From the IMG/VR virus record IMGVR_UViG_3300005527_000134, positions 1 to 36,738 of that record: DNA of 36,738 nt, one strand, 5' to 3'. The notes below the pieces were generated by a model. The model was not told where the DNA came from. It saw only the letters and a program-made list of their open reading frames with translations, and did no database searches. Each line of letters starts with the position of its first letter. The first letter of the stretch is position 1. The stretch comes from a virus. A program made the translations under genes and the position numbers. This document shows positions 24,739 through 31,834 of this stretch, piece by piece.

Positions 24739-27700
24739 ATGGCTCTAGTATCCCCAGGCGTAGAAGTAACAGTAATTGACGAAAGTCAATATATCCCTTC
24801 AGCCGTTAACACCGTACCGTATTTCCTCATTGCCACTGCACAAAACAAAGTGTCAGGCGATGGAGTAACTGTTGCTGCTGGCACAACTGCTGCCAACGCC
24901 AACAAAACCTATTTAATCACCAGTCAACGAGATTTGGTGGCCACATTTGGTGTGCCATTCTTTTATTCTACCACAACTGGCACTCCAATCAACGGTTACG
25001 AACTCAACGAATATGGTCTACTGGCTGCTTATTCGGCACTAGGCGTTACAAATCGTGCCTATATCCAACGTTGTGATATTGATCTCACAGAGCTTACTGC
25101 TAGTTTGACTCGTCCGGTAGGTGAGCCAGCTGACGGTACCTATTGGTTAGATACTTCAACATCAGTTTGGGGCATCCAAGAGTGGAATGAAACTACCAAT
25201 GTTTTCACTGTCAAAACACCAATTCAAATCATTAGCGAAGATGATGTTGTTGATGCCGCAGGCGGAGACTATGAGCCATTGCCATCAATTGGCAGTGTTG
25301 GTGACTATGCTGTAATTGCATTTGCGCAGTTTATACCAGGCTACTACAAAAATTCTAGCAATCTTTGGGTGCAAATTGGTACTGATGAGTGGAAAACATC
25401 GTGGGCCACAGTGGCAGGCACAGCAAGTCCTGCCACATTGACTGTTGGTGCAAGCATGTTTATCAACGATACGTTGATCACAGTGGGTGCTACCAATACT
25501 GTTGCTGGACTAGCGGCAGTTATTACTGCTGCTTCTATAACTGGTGTAACAGCCGCCGCAGTAAGTGGTAAGTTACAAATTTTTGCCACCAGCGACGCTA
25601 CCAATGACGGATCTACTGGCTCAGGTGGCATTGTGTCAATTGAAGCTGGACCAACCAGCGGTGCAGCATTACTGACAGCATTAGGCATTGAAGCTAAAGA
25701 TTATCTTGCACCCACATACTTTGTGGGGTACAGTTATCAAGCTCCACGCTGGAGAACCACTGATACAAGTCCTCGTCCAACTGGATCTATATGGAACAAC
25801 ATCAGCTCTGCCAACAATGGCATGAGTTTGAAAGTGCAAAAATACAGCACCACCTTGGGTGCTTGGGTAAGTCAAGTTAGTGGCGTTTATACTTCAGACC
25901 GTGCTGCCAATTATGATCTAGATCCATCTGGTGGTGGTAAAAATATTCCAGTAGGAACGACCTATGTGCTAACACAAGCTGTAGAATCTGCTTCTGGATT
26001 CCCACAATTTAATTTTGAAATCCTTGAAAGAATTGCACTTGGTGCTACTGTAGTTACTGGTACTACTGTGCCTCCATCGTTTACTGTTGGTGATTCGCTT
26101 CTTATAAGAGCGTCTGTTGCTGGATCAGCAACTACAGTTAACCAAGGCACTGCAACTGTTGGTGGTACTGGAACAGTGGCTGATTTTATTGCAGCAATAA
26201 GTGCTGCCAATGTGCCTTATGTATCAGCCAGTGTGAACTCAGCTGGTAACATTGTGTTTTCACACAGTCAAGGCGGATCTATTGCATTGCAAGAAGTTTC
26301 AGGGACACCAATTCTTGAAGCTGGATTTACAGACGCAACACCCAAATGCCGCCTTAATAAAACTGATGACACGTTTTTAGATTTGAGCAACTGGGTCACA
26401 GCTGACTTGTTCACTTACACAGCCAGCGACACTGCACCTGACGTTGATCCAGATGACGGACGTTTGTGGTATTACAGCACTCCAAGTCAAGTTGATATCA
26501 TGATTCAAAACAACGGCAGCTGGATTGGATATCAAAACGTAACTAATGATGTTCGTGGTTACGATTTGACAATTACCAATGCAAGTGGACCTATTGTGGC
26601 TGCGACTGCACCAACAACACAAAATAATGCTGCTGAATCTCCTTTGGAGTACGGTGATTTGTGGATTGATTCAAGTGATCTTGAAAACTATCCATTGATT
26701 TATCGTTGGGAATCAGTAAACAACGTTGATCAGTGGGTAGCAATCAATACCACTGATCAAGTTACAGAAAATGGTATACTATTTGCCGACGCTCGTTGGG
26801 CCACAAATGGTACCACAGATCCGATCAGTGATCCATTCCCAACCATTGAAGCATTGGCAAGTTCTAACTATTTAGACTTGGATGCTCCAGATCCTGCCCT
26901 GTATCCACAAGGCATGTTGTTATGGAACACTCGTCGATCAGGATACAATGTCAAGAGCTATCAAAGCGACTACTTTAATGCCACAGACTTCCCAGATGAT
27001 ACATTGCCAGCTGTGAAGAATACCTGGTTGACAGCTAGCGGCAACAAAGATACTGGTGCAATGTTTGCTGGACGTCAAGCACAACGCAAGATGGTTGTGG
27101 CAGCAATGAAGTCAGGTATTGATACCAGTGCTGCTGCAAGAGAAGAGCAGAATGGATTCAACTTGATTTCTGCCACAGCATATCCTGAGTTGACACCAAA
27201 CATGATTGCACTCAGCAACGAGCGCAACAACACATTGTTTGTGGTTGGTGATACACCAATGCGTCTTGGACCAGATGGCAACAGCTTGGTTAGCTGGGCT
27301 ACCAACAACCTTGGACTTGGTTTAGATACTGAAGATGGATTGACATCAACCAGCAACTACGCCGCCAACTTCTACCCAAGTTGCCAAACAAGCGATCTCA
27401 GCGGAAACACTGTGGTTAGTGCGCCAAGTCACATGATGATGCGTACAATTCTACGATCAGACGCTGTGAGCTATCCATGGTTGGCACCAGCAGGCACACG
27501 TCGTGGTGTTGTTGACAATGCTGTGGCCATCGGCTACATCAATGCCGCAACTGGCGAATTTGAACAACTCAGCGTTGGACAAGCTGTACGTGACATCCTG
27601 TATGAGCGTAACATCAACCCAATCACCTTTATTCCAGGTGTGGGTATTACCAACTTTGGTAACAAGACATCGACCACTGTTACCACAGCATTGGATCGTA

Positions 27701-28014
27701 TCAACGTTGCACGACTGGTTGCATTCTTGCGTGGACGTCTTGAAGAAATTGGTAAACTGTATTTGTTTGAGCCCAATGACGAAATCACACGCAATGAGAT
27801 CACCAACACTTGCAACAGTTTGATGATTGACTTGATTGCTAAACGTGCAATCTATGACTACTTGGTAGTGTGCGACTTGAGTAACAACACTCCAGCTCGT
27901 ATTGACCGTAATGAGTTGTGGGTTGATATTGCCATAGAACCAGTGAAGGCAGTGGAGTTTATCTATATTCCATTGCGTATCAAGAACACTGGTGAAATCG
28001 CTGCTGGAGGCTAA
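24739..28014 (+). CDS. gp18: Tail sheath protein, gp18-like, with large insertions
   Basis: This 1091-aa protein is the contractile sheath. The N-terminus (MALVSPGVEVTVIDESQYIP, then VPYFLIATAQNK) and C-terminus (LDRINVARLVAFLRGRLEEI, LFEPNDEITR, VCDLSNNTPARIDRNELW, VEFIYIPLRI) match T4 gp18, whose ends form the arms linking neighbouring subunits. T4 gp18 is about 659 aa. The extra 400 or so residues lie between about 125 and 750, the outward-facing part of the subunit. They include W-rich repeats (TYWLDTST, GRLWYYSTPS, YGDLWIDSSD, GMLLWNTRRS) and two segments at about 228-322 and 445-540 that look like flagellar hook-associated motifs. The subunit stacks around gp19 and shortens to drive the tube into the host. 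It is expressed from a CATAAATA promoter, and a hairpin lies after its stop. Confidence 0.93.
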   Translation: MALVSPGVEVTVIDESQYIPSAVNTVPYFLIATAQNKVSGDGVTVAAGTTAANANKTYLITSQRDLVATFGVPFFYSTTTGTPINGYELNEYGLLAAYSALGVTNRAYIQRCDIDLTELTASLTRPVGEPADGTYWLDTSTSVWGIQEWNETTNVFTVKTPIQIISEDDVVDAAGGDYEPLPSIGSVGDYAVIAFAQFIPGYYKNSSNLWVQIGTDEWKTSWATVAGTASPATLTVGASMFINDTLITVGATNTVAGLAAVITAASITGVTAAAVSGKLQIFATSDATNDGSTGSGGIVSIEAGPTSGAALLTALGIEAKDYLAPTYFVGYSYQAPRWRTTDTSPRPTGSIWNNISSANNGMSLKVQKYSTTLGAWVSQVSGVYTSDRAANYDLDPSGGGKNIPVGTTYVLTQAVESASGFPQFNFEILERIALGATVVTGTTVPPSFTVGDSLLIRASVAGSATTVNQGTATVGGTGTVADFIAAISAANVPYVSASVNSAGNIVFSHSQGGSIALQEVSGTPILEAGFTDATPKCRLNKTDDTFLDLSNWVTADLFTYTASDTAPDVDPDDGRLWYYSTPSQVDIMIQNNGSWIGYQNVTNDVRGYDLTITNASGPIVAATAPTTQNNAAESPLEYGDLWIDSSDLENYPLIYRWESVNNVDQWVAINTTDQVTENGILFADARWATNGTTDPISDPFPTIEALASSNYLDLDAPDPALYPQGMLLWNTRRSGYNVKSYQSDYFNATDFPDDTLPAVKNTWLTASGNKDTGAMFAGRQAQRKMVVAAMKSGIDTSAAAREEQNGFNLISATAYPELTPNMIALSNERNNTLFVVGDTPMRLGPDGNSLVSWATNNLGLGLDTEDGLTSTSNYAANFYPSCQTSDLSGNTVVSAPSHMMMRTILRSDAVSYPWLAPAGTRRGVVDNAVAIGYINAATGEFEQLSVGQAVRDILYERNINPITFIPGVGITNFGNKTSTTVTTALDRINVARLVAFLRGRLEEIGKLYLFEPNDEITRNEITNTCNSLMIDLIAKRAIYDYLVVCDLSNNTPARIDRNELWVDIAIEPVKAVEFIYIPLRIKNTGEIAAGG

Positions 28015-28022
28015 ACCAAATT

Positions 28023-28045
28023 GGGGGCGGTTTTAATCCGCCTCC
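28023..28045 (+). terminator. GC-rich hairpin between sheath and tube genes
   Basis: GGGGGCGG (28023-28030) pairs with CCGCCTCC (28038-28045) over 8 bp with one G-T wobble and a TTTTAAT loop. No run of T follows (ATTCC comes next), so it may be a weak or processed terminator, or an mRNA-stabilising stem that sets the sheath:tube ratio. It is followed by a GGTAAATA element. Confidence 0.5.
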
Positions 28046-28051
28046 ATTCCA

Positions 28052-28059
28052 GGTAAATA
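28052..28059 (+). promoter_or_regulatory. Candidate late promoter (GGTAAATA class) before gp19
   Basis: GGTAAATA continuing ACAATATAGGAG, differing in two bases from the element before gp13. The AGGAG ribosome site follows, and the ATG is at 28082. It lies just after the hairpin, which fits an end-and-restart arrangement for the abundant tube protein. Confidence 0.5.
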
Positions 28060-28081
28060 ACAATATAGGAGATTACTACAA

Positions 28082-28714
28082 ATGGCAGTTTCATCACTAC
28101 AGAGAATGACAGTACCACTGGCAAGCGACCAAAGCTCGAATGCTCAGGGTCTGTTGATGCCCAAACTCAAATATCGCTTTCGAGTGTTTTTTGAGAACTT
28201 TGGTGTTTCAAAACCAACTACAGAACTTACAAAGCAAGTTGTCAGCGCCACACGCCCAAATTTGACTTTTGAAGAAATTACAATTCCAATTTATAATTCA
28301 ACATTGAAATTGGCCGGCAAGCACACCTGGGCCGACATCACAGTGTCGCTGCGTGATGATGCATCAGGACAAATTTCACGCTTGATTGGCGAGCAACTTC
28401 AAAAGCAAATGGACTTTTTGGAAATGGCTTCTGCTGCATCTGGTATCGACTACAAGTTCTTGACCAAGATTCAAGTGCTTGACGGCGGCAATGGCGCAAC
28501 AGAAATCAACGTTCTTGAAACTTGGGAGTTGTATGGTTGCTACCTCAAAGGTGCCAACTATGGTGACTTGAACTATGGTACCAACGAAGCAGCCACAATT
28601 GAAATGAGCATTGCTTACGATAACGCCAACCAGACACCTGAAGGCTCAGGAGTTGGCAGTGCAATTGGCCGCACAATTAACGATGTTGTAACAGGCGCTG
28701 GTCAAGGCGCATAA
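28082..28714 (+). CDS. gp19: Tail tube protein, gp19-like
   Basis: This 210-aa protein is the inner tail tube subunit. Its family features are LMPKLKYRFRVFFENFG (25-41), TKQVVSATRPNLTFEEITIP (50-69), NSTLKLAGKHTWADITVSLR (72-91), a helical segment LIGEQLQKQMDFLE, and TWELYGCYLKGANYGDLNYG (148-167) followed by EAATIEMSIAYDNA. T4 gp19 is about 163 aa; the difference is mainly N- and C-terminal extension here. Stacked hexamers form the channel for DNA ejection inside the gp18 sheath. It has its own AGGAG ribosome site and a candidate late promoter, and is followed 9 bases later by a second tube-like protein. Confidence 0.92.
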   Translation: MAVSSLQRMTVPLASDQSSNAQGLLMPKLKYRFRVFFENFGVSKPTTELTKQVVSATRPNLTFEEITIPIYNSTLKLAGKHTWADITVSLRDDASGQISRLIGEQLQKQMDFLEMASAASGIDYKFLTKIQVLDGGNGATEINVLETWELYGCYLKGANYGDLNYGTNEAATIEMSIAYDNANQTPEGSGVGSAIGRTINDVVTGAGQGA

Positions 28715-28723
28715 GGATAACTT

Positions 28724-29908
28724 ATGGCCAACGGTGGCGGCCCTTTTGGCATTGGTAATGAAATCCTTCAGGGATTCATTGGCAACAATACCTTGCGTGA
28801 CTACACTCACGCAAGTAAAACTTTCACCACGAACAGTTACGAACTTAAACCTCGGTTTAAGTTCTTGTTCCACGTTAGTTTTACCATAAACACAGATGCC
28901 ATTCCTTATTTGAGATCAGCAGGCGTATTTGGAAATCAAGAACGCAATGACCTCAGTCTCTTGGTCAAAACAGCTGAACTGCCAAAATACAAAATGGCCA
29001 CTGAGACGCTGAATCAATACAATCGCAAAAGAATAATTCAAACCAAAATTGATTACCAGCCAGTGACTCTCACCTTTCATGACGATGGTGGAGACAATGC
29101 TCGCAAGTTGTGGTACTATTACTATTCCTACTACTACAAAGATCCGACCCAACAGTATTTGGCAGCATCTGCTACCAACGGCACTAATGGTACAGTAAAC
29201 AATCAAACCACTGGATCGAGTCTCAACACCAGAGACATCTATTCTGATACCATTCAAAATCGCAACGGCTGGGGATATTCAGGTGAAAGCTGGCTGGATG
29301 GCACTGGTTCAGGCACCGGCGGTGGCAAGCCTCCTTTCTTTAGAGACATCCGAATCTACGGCCTGGATCAGCGCAAGTTTGCTGAGTATGTGCTAATCAA
29401 TCCTGTAATATCAAACTGGAACCACGATACCTATAACTACACTGAAGGTGGTGGCATCATGGAAAATACCATGACTATAGATTATGAAACTGTAAAATAC
29501 TATGATGGCGCAGTTGGCAGCAGTAGACCTGATGTTAACGTGCAAGGATTTGCTGATCGCAGTCACTATGACACCACAGTCAGTCCAATTGCTCGTCCGG
29601 GTGGCAATCGTACAATTTTTGGTCAAGGCGGCTTGCTAGATGCAGGTGCAGGCATCATTGGTGATTTGCAAAGCGGCACAGTGGGTGGACTAATTGGAGC
29701 AGCACAAAAAGCCATGCGCACATATCAAACTTTTGGCGGCAACAAGGGCCCAGGCCTGGCAGCAGTGGTAAAAAGCGAAGCCACTGCACTTGGAACTCAA
29801 GTGTTGTTGGGCGGAGTAGCATCTGCCACACGATCAGTGATGAACCGTCCTACTGGTGTGTTTATTCCAACTCCAAAGACATCACCATCAACTCCTAATG
29901 GAACATAA
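28724..29908 (+). CDS. Tail tube-like/baseplate tube protein
   Basis: This 394-aa protein starts MANGGGPFGIGNEILQGFIG behind AAGGA. Its first half has a tube-fold pattern: LKPRFKFLFHVSFTIN (42-57), LSLLVKTAELPKYKMATETL (77-96), NQYNRKRIIQTKIDYQPVTL (97-116) and TFHDD. This resembles gp19 and the tube-initiator family (T4 gp48/gp54), where a beta-barrel is joined to family-specific extensions. After an aromatic stretch (LWYYYYSYYYKDPTQ) comes RDIRIYGLDQRKFAEYVLIN with NPVISNWNHDTYNYTEGGGI. The C-terminus is Gly/Ala-rich. I favour a tube terminator or initiator at one end of the tail tube, from its fold and its place right after gp19. A specialised neck-tube adaptor is the alternative. Confidence 0.72.
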   Translation: MANGGGPFGIGNEILQGFIGNNTLRDYTHASKTFTTNSYELKPRFKFLFHVSFTINTDAIPYLRSAGVFGNQERNDLSLLVKTAELPKYKMATETLNQYNRKRIIQTKIDYQPVTLTFHDDGGDNARKLWYYYYSYYYKDPTQQYLAASATNGTNGTVNNQTTGSSLNTRDIYSDTIQNRNGWGYSGESWLDGTGSGTGGGKPPFFRDIRIYGLDQRKFAEYVLINPVISNWNHDTYNYTEGGGIMENTMTIDYETVKYYDGAVGSSRPDVNVQGFADRSHYDTTVSPIARPGGNRTIFGQGGLLDAGAGIIGDLQSGTVGGLIGAAQKAMRTYQTFGGNKGPGLAAVVKSEATALGTQVLLGGVASATRSVMNRPTGVFIPTPKTSPSTPNGT

Positions 29909-29911
29909 CAC

Positions 29912-30271
29912 ATGAGCACTGTAAACGCCGTTAACCCTAACATTGATGCAACTGTAAGAGTTTTTGATAACTTTTACAAATTTGAAGTCAACGTGCCGGC
30001 TGCTGAATATGATGTGGTCTACAGCTATTTCTTAAAAGAAATGGGCAACAAAAATTCAGCTGGAAACTTTACATCAAGTTTGTTTCAAGTTGCTTCAAGT
30101 ACTAACATTCCAGCCTTGACATTGCTCAAAGAATTTCAGGGCACCAATGGAGTAAATCTAAATGCCAGCTTGGCCTACTACCTCAATCAAATACGCAGCC
30201 GTGCCACACTGCTGGGTGTGGGTGTGGCAGTGGTACCAAACGCATACGTGGCTAGAAACGTATTGCAATGA
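29912..30271 (+). CDS. Conserved small protein next to gp4, function unknown
   Basis: This 119-aa protein begins MSTVNAVNPNIDATVRVFDN. Its pattern is FYKFEVNVPAAEYDVVYSYF, a helical segment (NFTSSLFQVASSTNIPALTL), LAYYLNQIRSRATLLGVG, and PNAYVARNVLQ at the end. I recall closely similar proteins beside tail tube and head-completion genes in aquatic T4-like phages. They have no described function, though the location suggests a virion assembly part. It has no enzymatic motif, Cys, signal peptide or membrane segment. It starts 3 bases after the tube-like gene and overlaps gp4 by four bases (ATGA). Confidence 0.78.
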   Translation: MSTVNAVNPNIDATVRVFDNFYKFEVNVPAAEYDVVYSYFLKEMGNKNSAGNFTSSLFQVASSTNIPALTLLKEFQGTNGVNLNASLAYYLNQIRSRATLLGVGVAVVPNAYVARNVLQ

Positions 30272-30699
30272 GTCGCTGGGCCCAAGGTCAATACGTAGTT
30301 CAAAACCCTGCCAAATACGTGGGCAAGGGCACACCTAGATTTCGTTCTGGGTGGGAACACAGCTTTATGAGATTTTGTGACAGCAACGATCACATACTGC
30401 AATGGGCCAGTGAAAGCATAGCCATACCATACCGCCATCCGCTCACAGGTAAAATGACCCAATACATACCTGATTTTCTGATTACCTATCGCAATAGAGA
30501 CAACACTGTGCGAGCAGAGTTGATTGAAATCAAGCCCAAAAAGCAAAGTGTAGTGGAATCAAAAATGAGCAGTAGAGACCGAGCAGTGGTAGCAATCAAC
30601 TATGCCAAATGGGACGCTGCAACCAAATGGGCTAGACGCAATGGTATGACGTTTCGAGTCATCACCGAAAATGACATGTTTCATAACGGTCGTCCGTAA
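30268..30699 (+). CDS. gp4: Head completion protein, gp4-like
   Basis: This 143-aa protein is a good match to T4 gp4 (also called gp50): PAKYVGKGTPRFRSGWEHSF (14-33), ILQWASESIAIPYRHP, YIPDFLITY (66-74), AELIEIKPKKQS (83-94), INYAKWDAATKWARRNGMTF (110-129) and VITENDM. P68-D69 with E87-x-K89 gives a PD-(D/E)xK nuclease pattern, as in other members. gp4 acts late in assembly on the packaged head, and a nuclease role in trimming or sealing DNA at the portal has been proposed for the family. It overlaps the upstream gene by four bases and is followed by a late promoter for gp16. Confidence 0.9.
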   Translation: MSRWAQGQYVVQNPAKYVGKGTPRFRSGWEHSFMRFCDSNDHILQWASESIAIPYRHPLTGKMTQYIPDFLITYRNRDNTVRAELIEIKPKKQSVVESKMSSRDRAVVAINYAKWDAATKWARRNGMTFRVITENDMFHNGRP

Positions 30700-30702
30700 G
30701 TC

Positions 30703-30710
30703 CATAAATA
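30703..30710 (+). promoter_or_regulatory. T4-like late promoter before gp16
   Basis: CATAAATA followed by TGGCATGACACG. Four bases separate it from the ATG at 30715, so the predicted transcript would begin at or within the start codon. Confidence 0.6.
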
Positions 30711-30714
30711 TGGC

Positions 30715-31200
30715 ATGACACGAAAACTAGAAGAACTCTTCGATTTACCCCCTTCTGACAAAGAAATAGACTTGGCTGTTCCTGCCTTAGAGGAAAATCG
30801 CAACACCATCGTTGCATTAGATCAAGCCATTGACAAAATAGATGCGGCCTTGCCGGCTGTGCGAGGCTTGGAATCTACTGATAAAGAAATGGACGAGCTT
30901 AGTGACCTCGCCACTTCCAGTTACCGAGACCTAATGGATCTTGGCATGCAGGTAGACAGTCGATTTGCCAGCGAAATATTTTCAGTAGCATCAAACATGC
31001 TGGGACATGCAATCACAGCCAAAACTGCCAAGCTGGACAAAAAACTCAAGATGATCGATTTGCAAATGAAAAAAGCACGATTAGATCAGCAACAACCTGA
31101 AGAAAAACAGCCACAGCAAGGCCAAGGCCATGTGCTCAGTCGCAATGAGTTGTTGGACAGAATTATTGGTGCCAAGAACCAAAAAGCACAAAATGAATAA
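30715..31200 (+). CDS. gp16: Small terminase subunit, gp16-like
   Basis: This 161-aa protein begins MTRKLEELFDLPPSDKEIDL, the usual opening of T4-like small terminases. It has a central helical region AALPAVRGLESTDKEMDELS (43-62), then YRDLMDLGMQVDSRFASEIF and ASNMLGHAITAKTAKLDKKL, which fit the family's coiled-coil oligomerisation core. The end (LSRNELLDRIIGA) is the conserved tail. The protein forms rings that recognise phage DNA and stimulate the large terminase gp17 during packaging. gp17 is not in this window, whereas in T4 gene 17 follows gene 16 directly. No zinc site or catalytic motif is seen, as expected. Confidence 0.88.
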   Translation: MTRKLEELFDLPPSDKEIDLAVPALEENRNTIVALDQAIDKIDAALPAVRGLESTDKEMDELSDLATSSYRDLMDLGMQVDSRFASEIFSVASNMLGHAITAKTAKLDKKLKMIDLQMKKARLDQQQPEEKQPQQGQGHVLSRNELLDRIIGAKNQKAQNE

Positions 31201-31203
31201 ATA
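31196..31203 (+). promoter_or_regulatory. T4-like late promoter at the end of gp16
   Basis: AATAAATA overlaps the gp16 stop codon and is followed by TATCACAGGAACC, with a ribosome site (CAGGAA) before the ATG at 31221. This leaves a short leader of about 10 bases. Confidence 0.5.
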
Positions 31204-31220
31204 TATCACAGGAACCTGAC

Positions 31221-31829
31221 ATGAAACCATTTGCCAAATATCTAGCAGAAAGCGAACGCACATACGACTATCGTATCAAAATGTGCGGCCGCATTCCAGA
31301 CGATCTTGTGCGTCAACTCAAAACCAAGCTGGATCAATTTGATCCAACTAAGTTGGGCGATGCCAAGACCACTCCTATTCAAAAGATCCTCACAGACTTT
31401 CCAAACAATCAGAATGATGCTGTGACAATGTTTGATGTGAGTTTCAAGTATCCTGCTATTGAGCCGCAGATCAAACAACTGTTTCAAATGCTCGGTGGCA
31501 ATCCCAATCTTATTGTGATGCAGACTCAAGCTCACGTTGATGGCCTGGTTGATGAAGCAGACAAGATTGAAGCTGAAAACAAAAACTTGTTGGCTGACAC
31601 AGACTATCCAACACCTGATGCTGCTCAGCGAGCACTTAGCAAAGACTACTCAACTGGTCCATACGATCATGCTGTGTTGAAAAATGCTTACCGCAGTGAT
31701 TTTACTATTGCTGGAGAAAAGACTCCACCTGCTAAAACCACTAACCAACTTCCCCAGGGCAACAAGAGCCCTATGACCAATATCAAACGTCAACCCAAGC
31801 CTGCAACCGGCGCCAACCCAAGAGGATAA
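31221..31829 (+). CDS. Conserved protein with capsid-targeting-like N-terminus
   Basis: This 202-aa protein starts MKPFAKYLAE-SERTYDYRIK. The first ten residues resemble the T4 capsid-targeting sequence, ending in L-A-E, which fits the (I/L)-x-E cleavage rule of T4 prohead protease gp21. After this it has a compact domain: YDYRIKMCGRIPDDLVRQLK (15-34), KTTPIQKILTDFP, VTMFDVSFKYPAIEPQIKQL. It then has an acidic helical part and a Pro/Lys/Asn-rich tail. I recall a family with the RIKxCG start and FDPxxxxxxKxTPxQ pattern next to gp16 in aquatic T4-like phages, of unknown function. A head-interior role is inferred from the N-terminus only. It starts behind an AATAAATA element and CAGGAA. Confidence 0.78.
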   Translation: MKPFAKYLAESERTYDYRIKMCGRIPDDLVRQLKTKLDQFDPTKLGDAKTTPIQKILTDFPNNQNDAVTMFDVSFKYPAIEPQIKQLFQMLGGNPNLIVMQTQAHVDGLVDEADKIEAENKNLLADTDYPTPDAAQRALSKDYSTGPYDHAVLKNAYRSDFTIAGEKTPPAKTTNQLPQGNKSPMTNIKRQPKPATGANPRG

Positions 31830-31834
31830 TCAAA

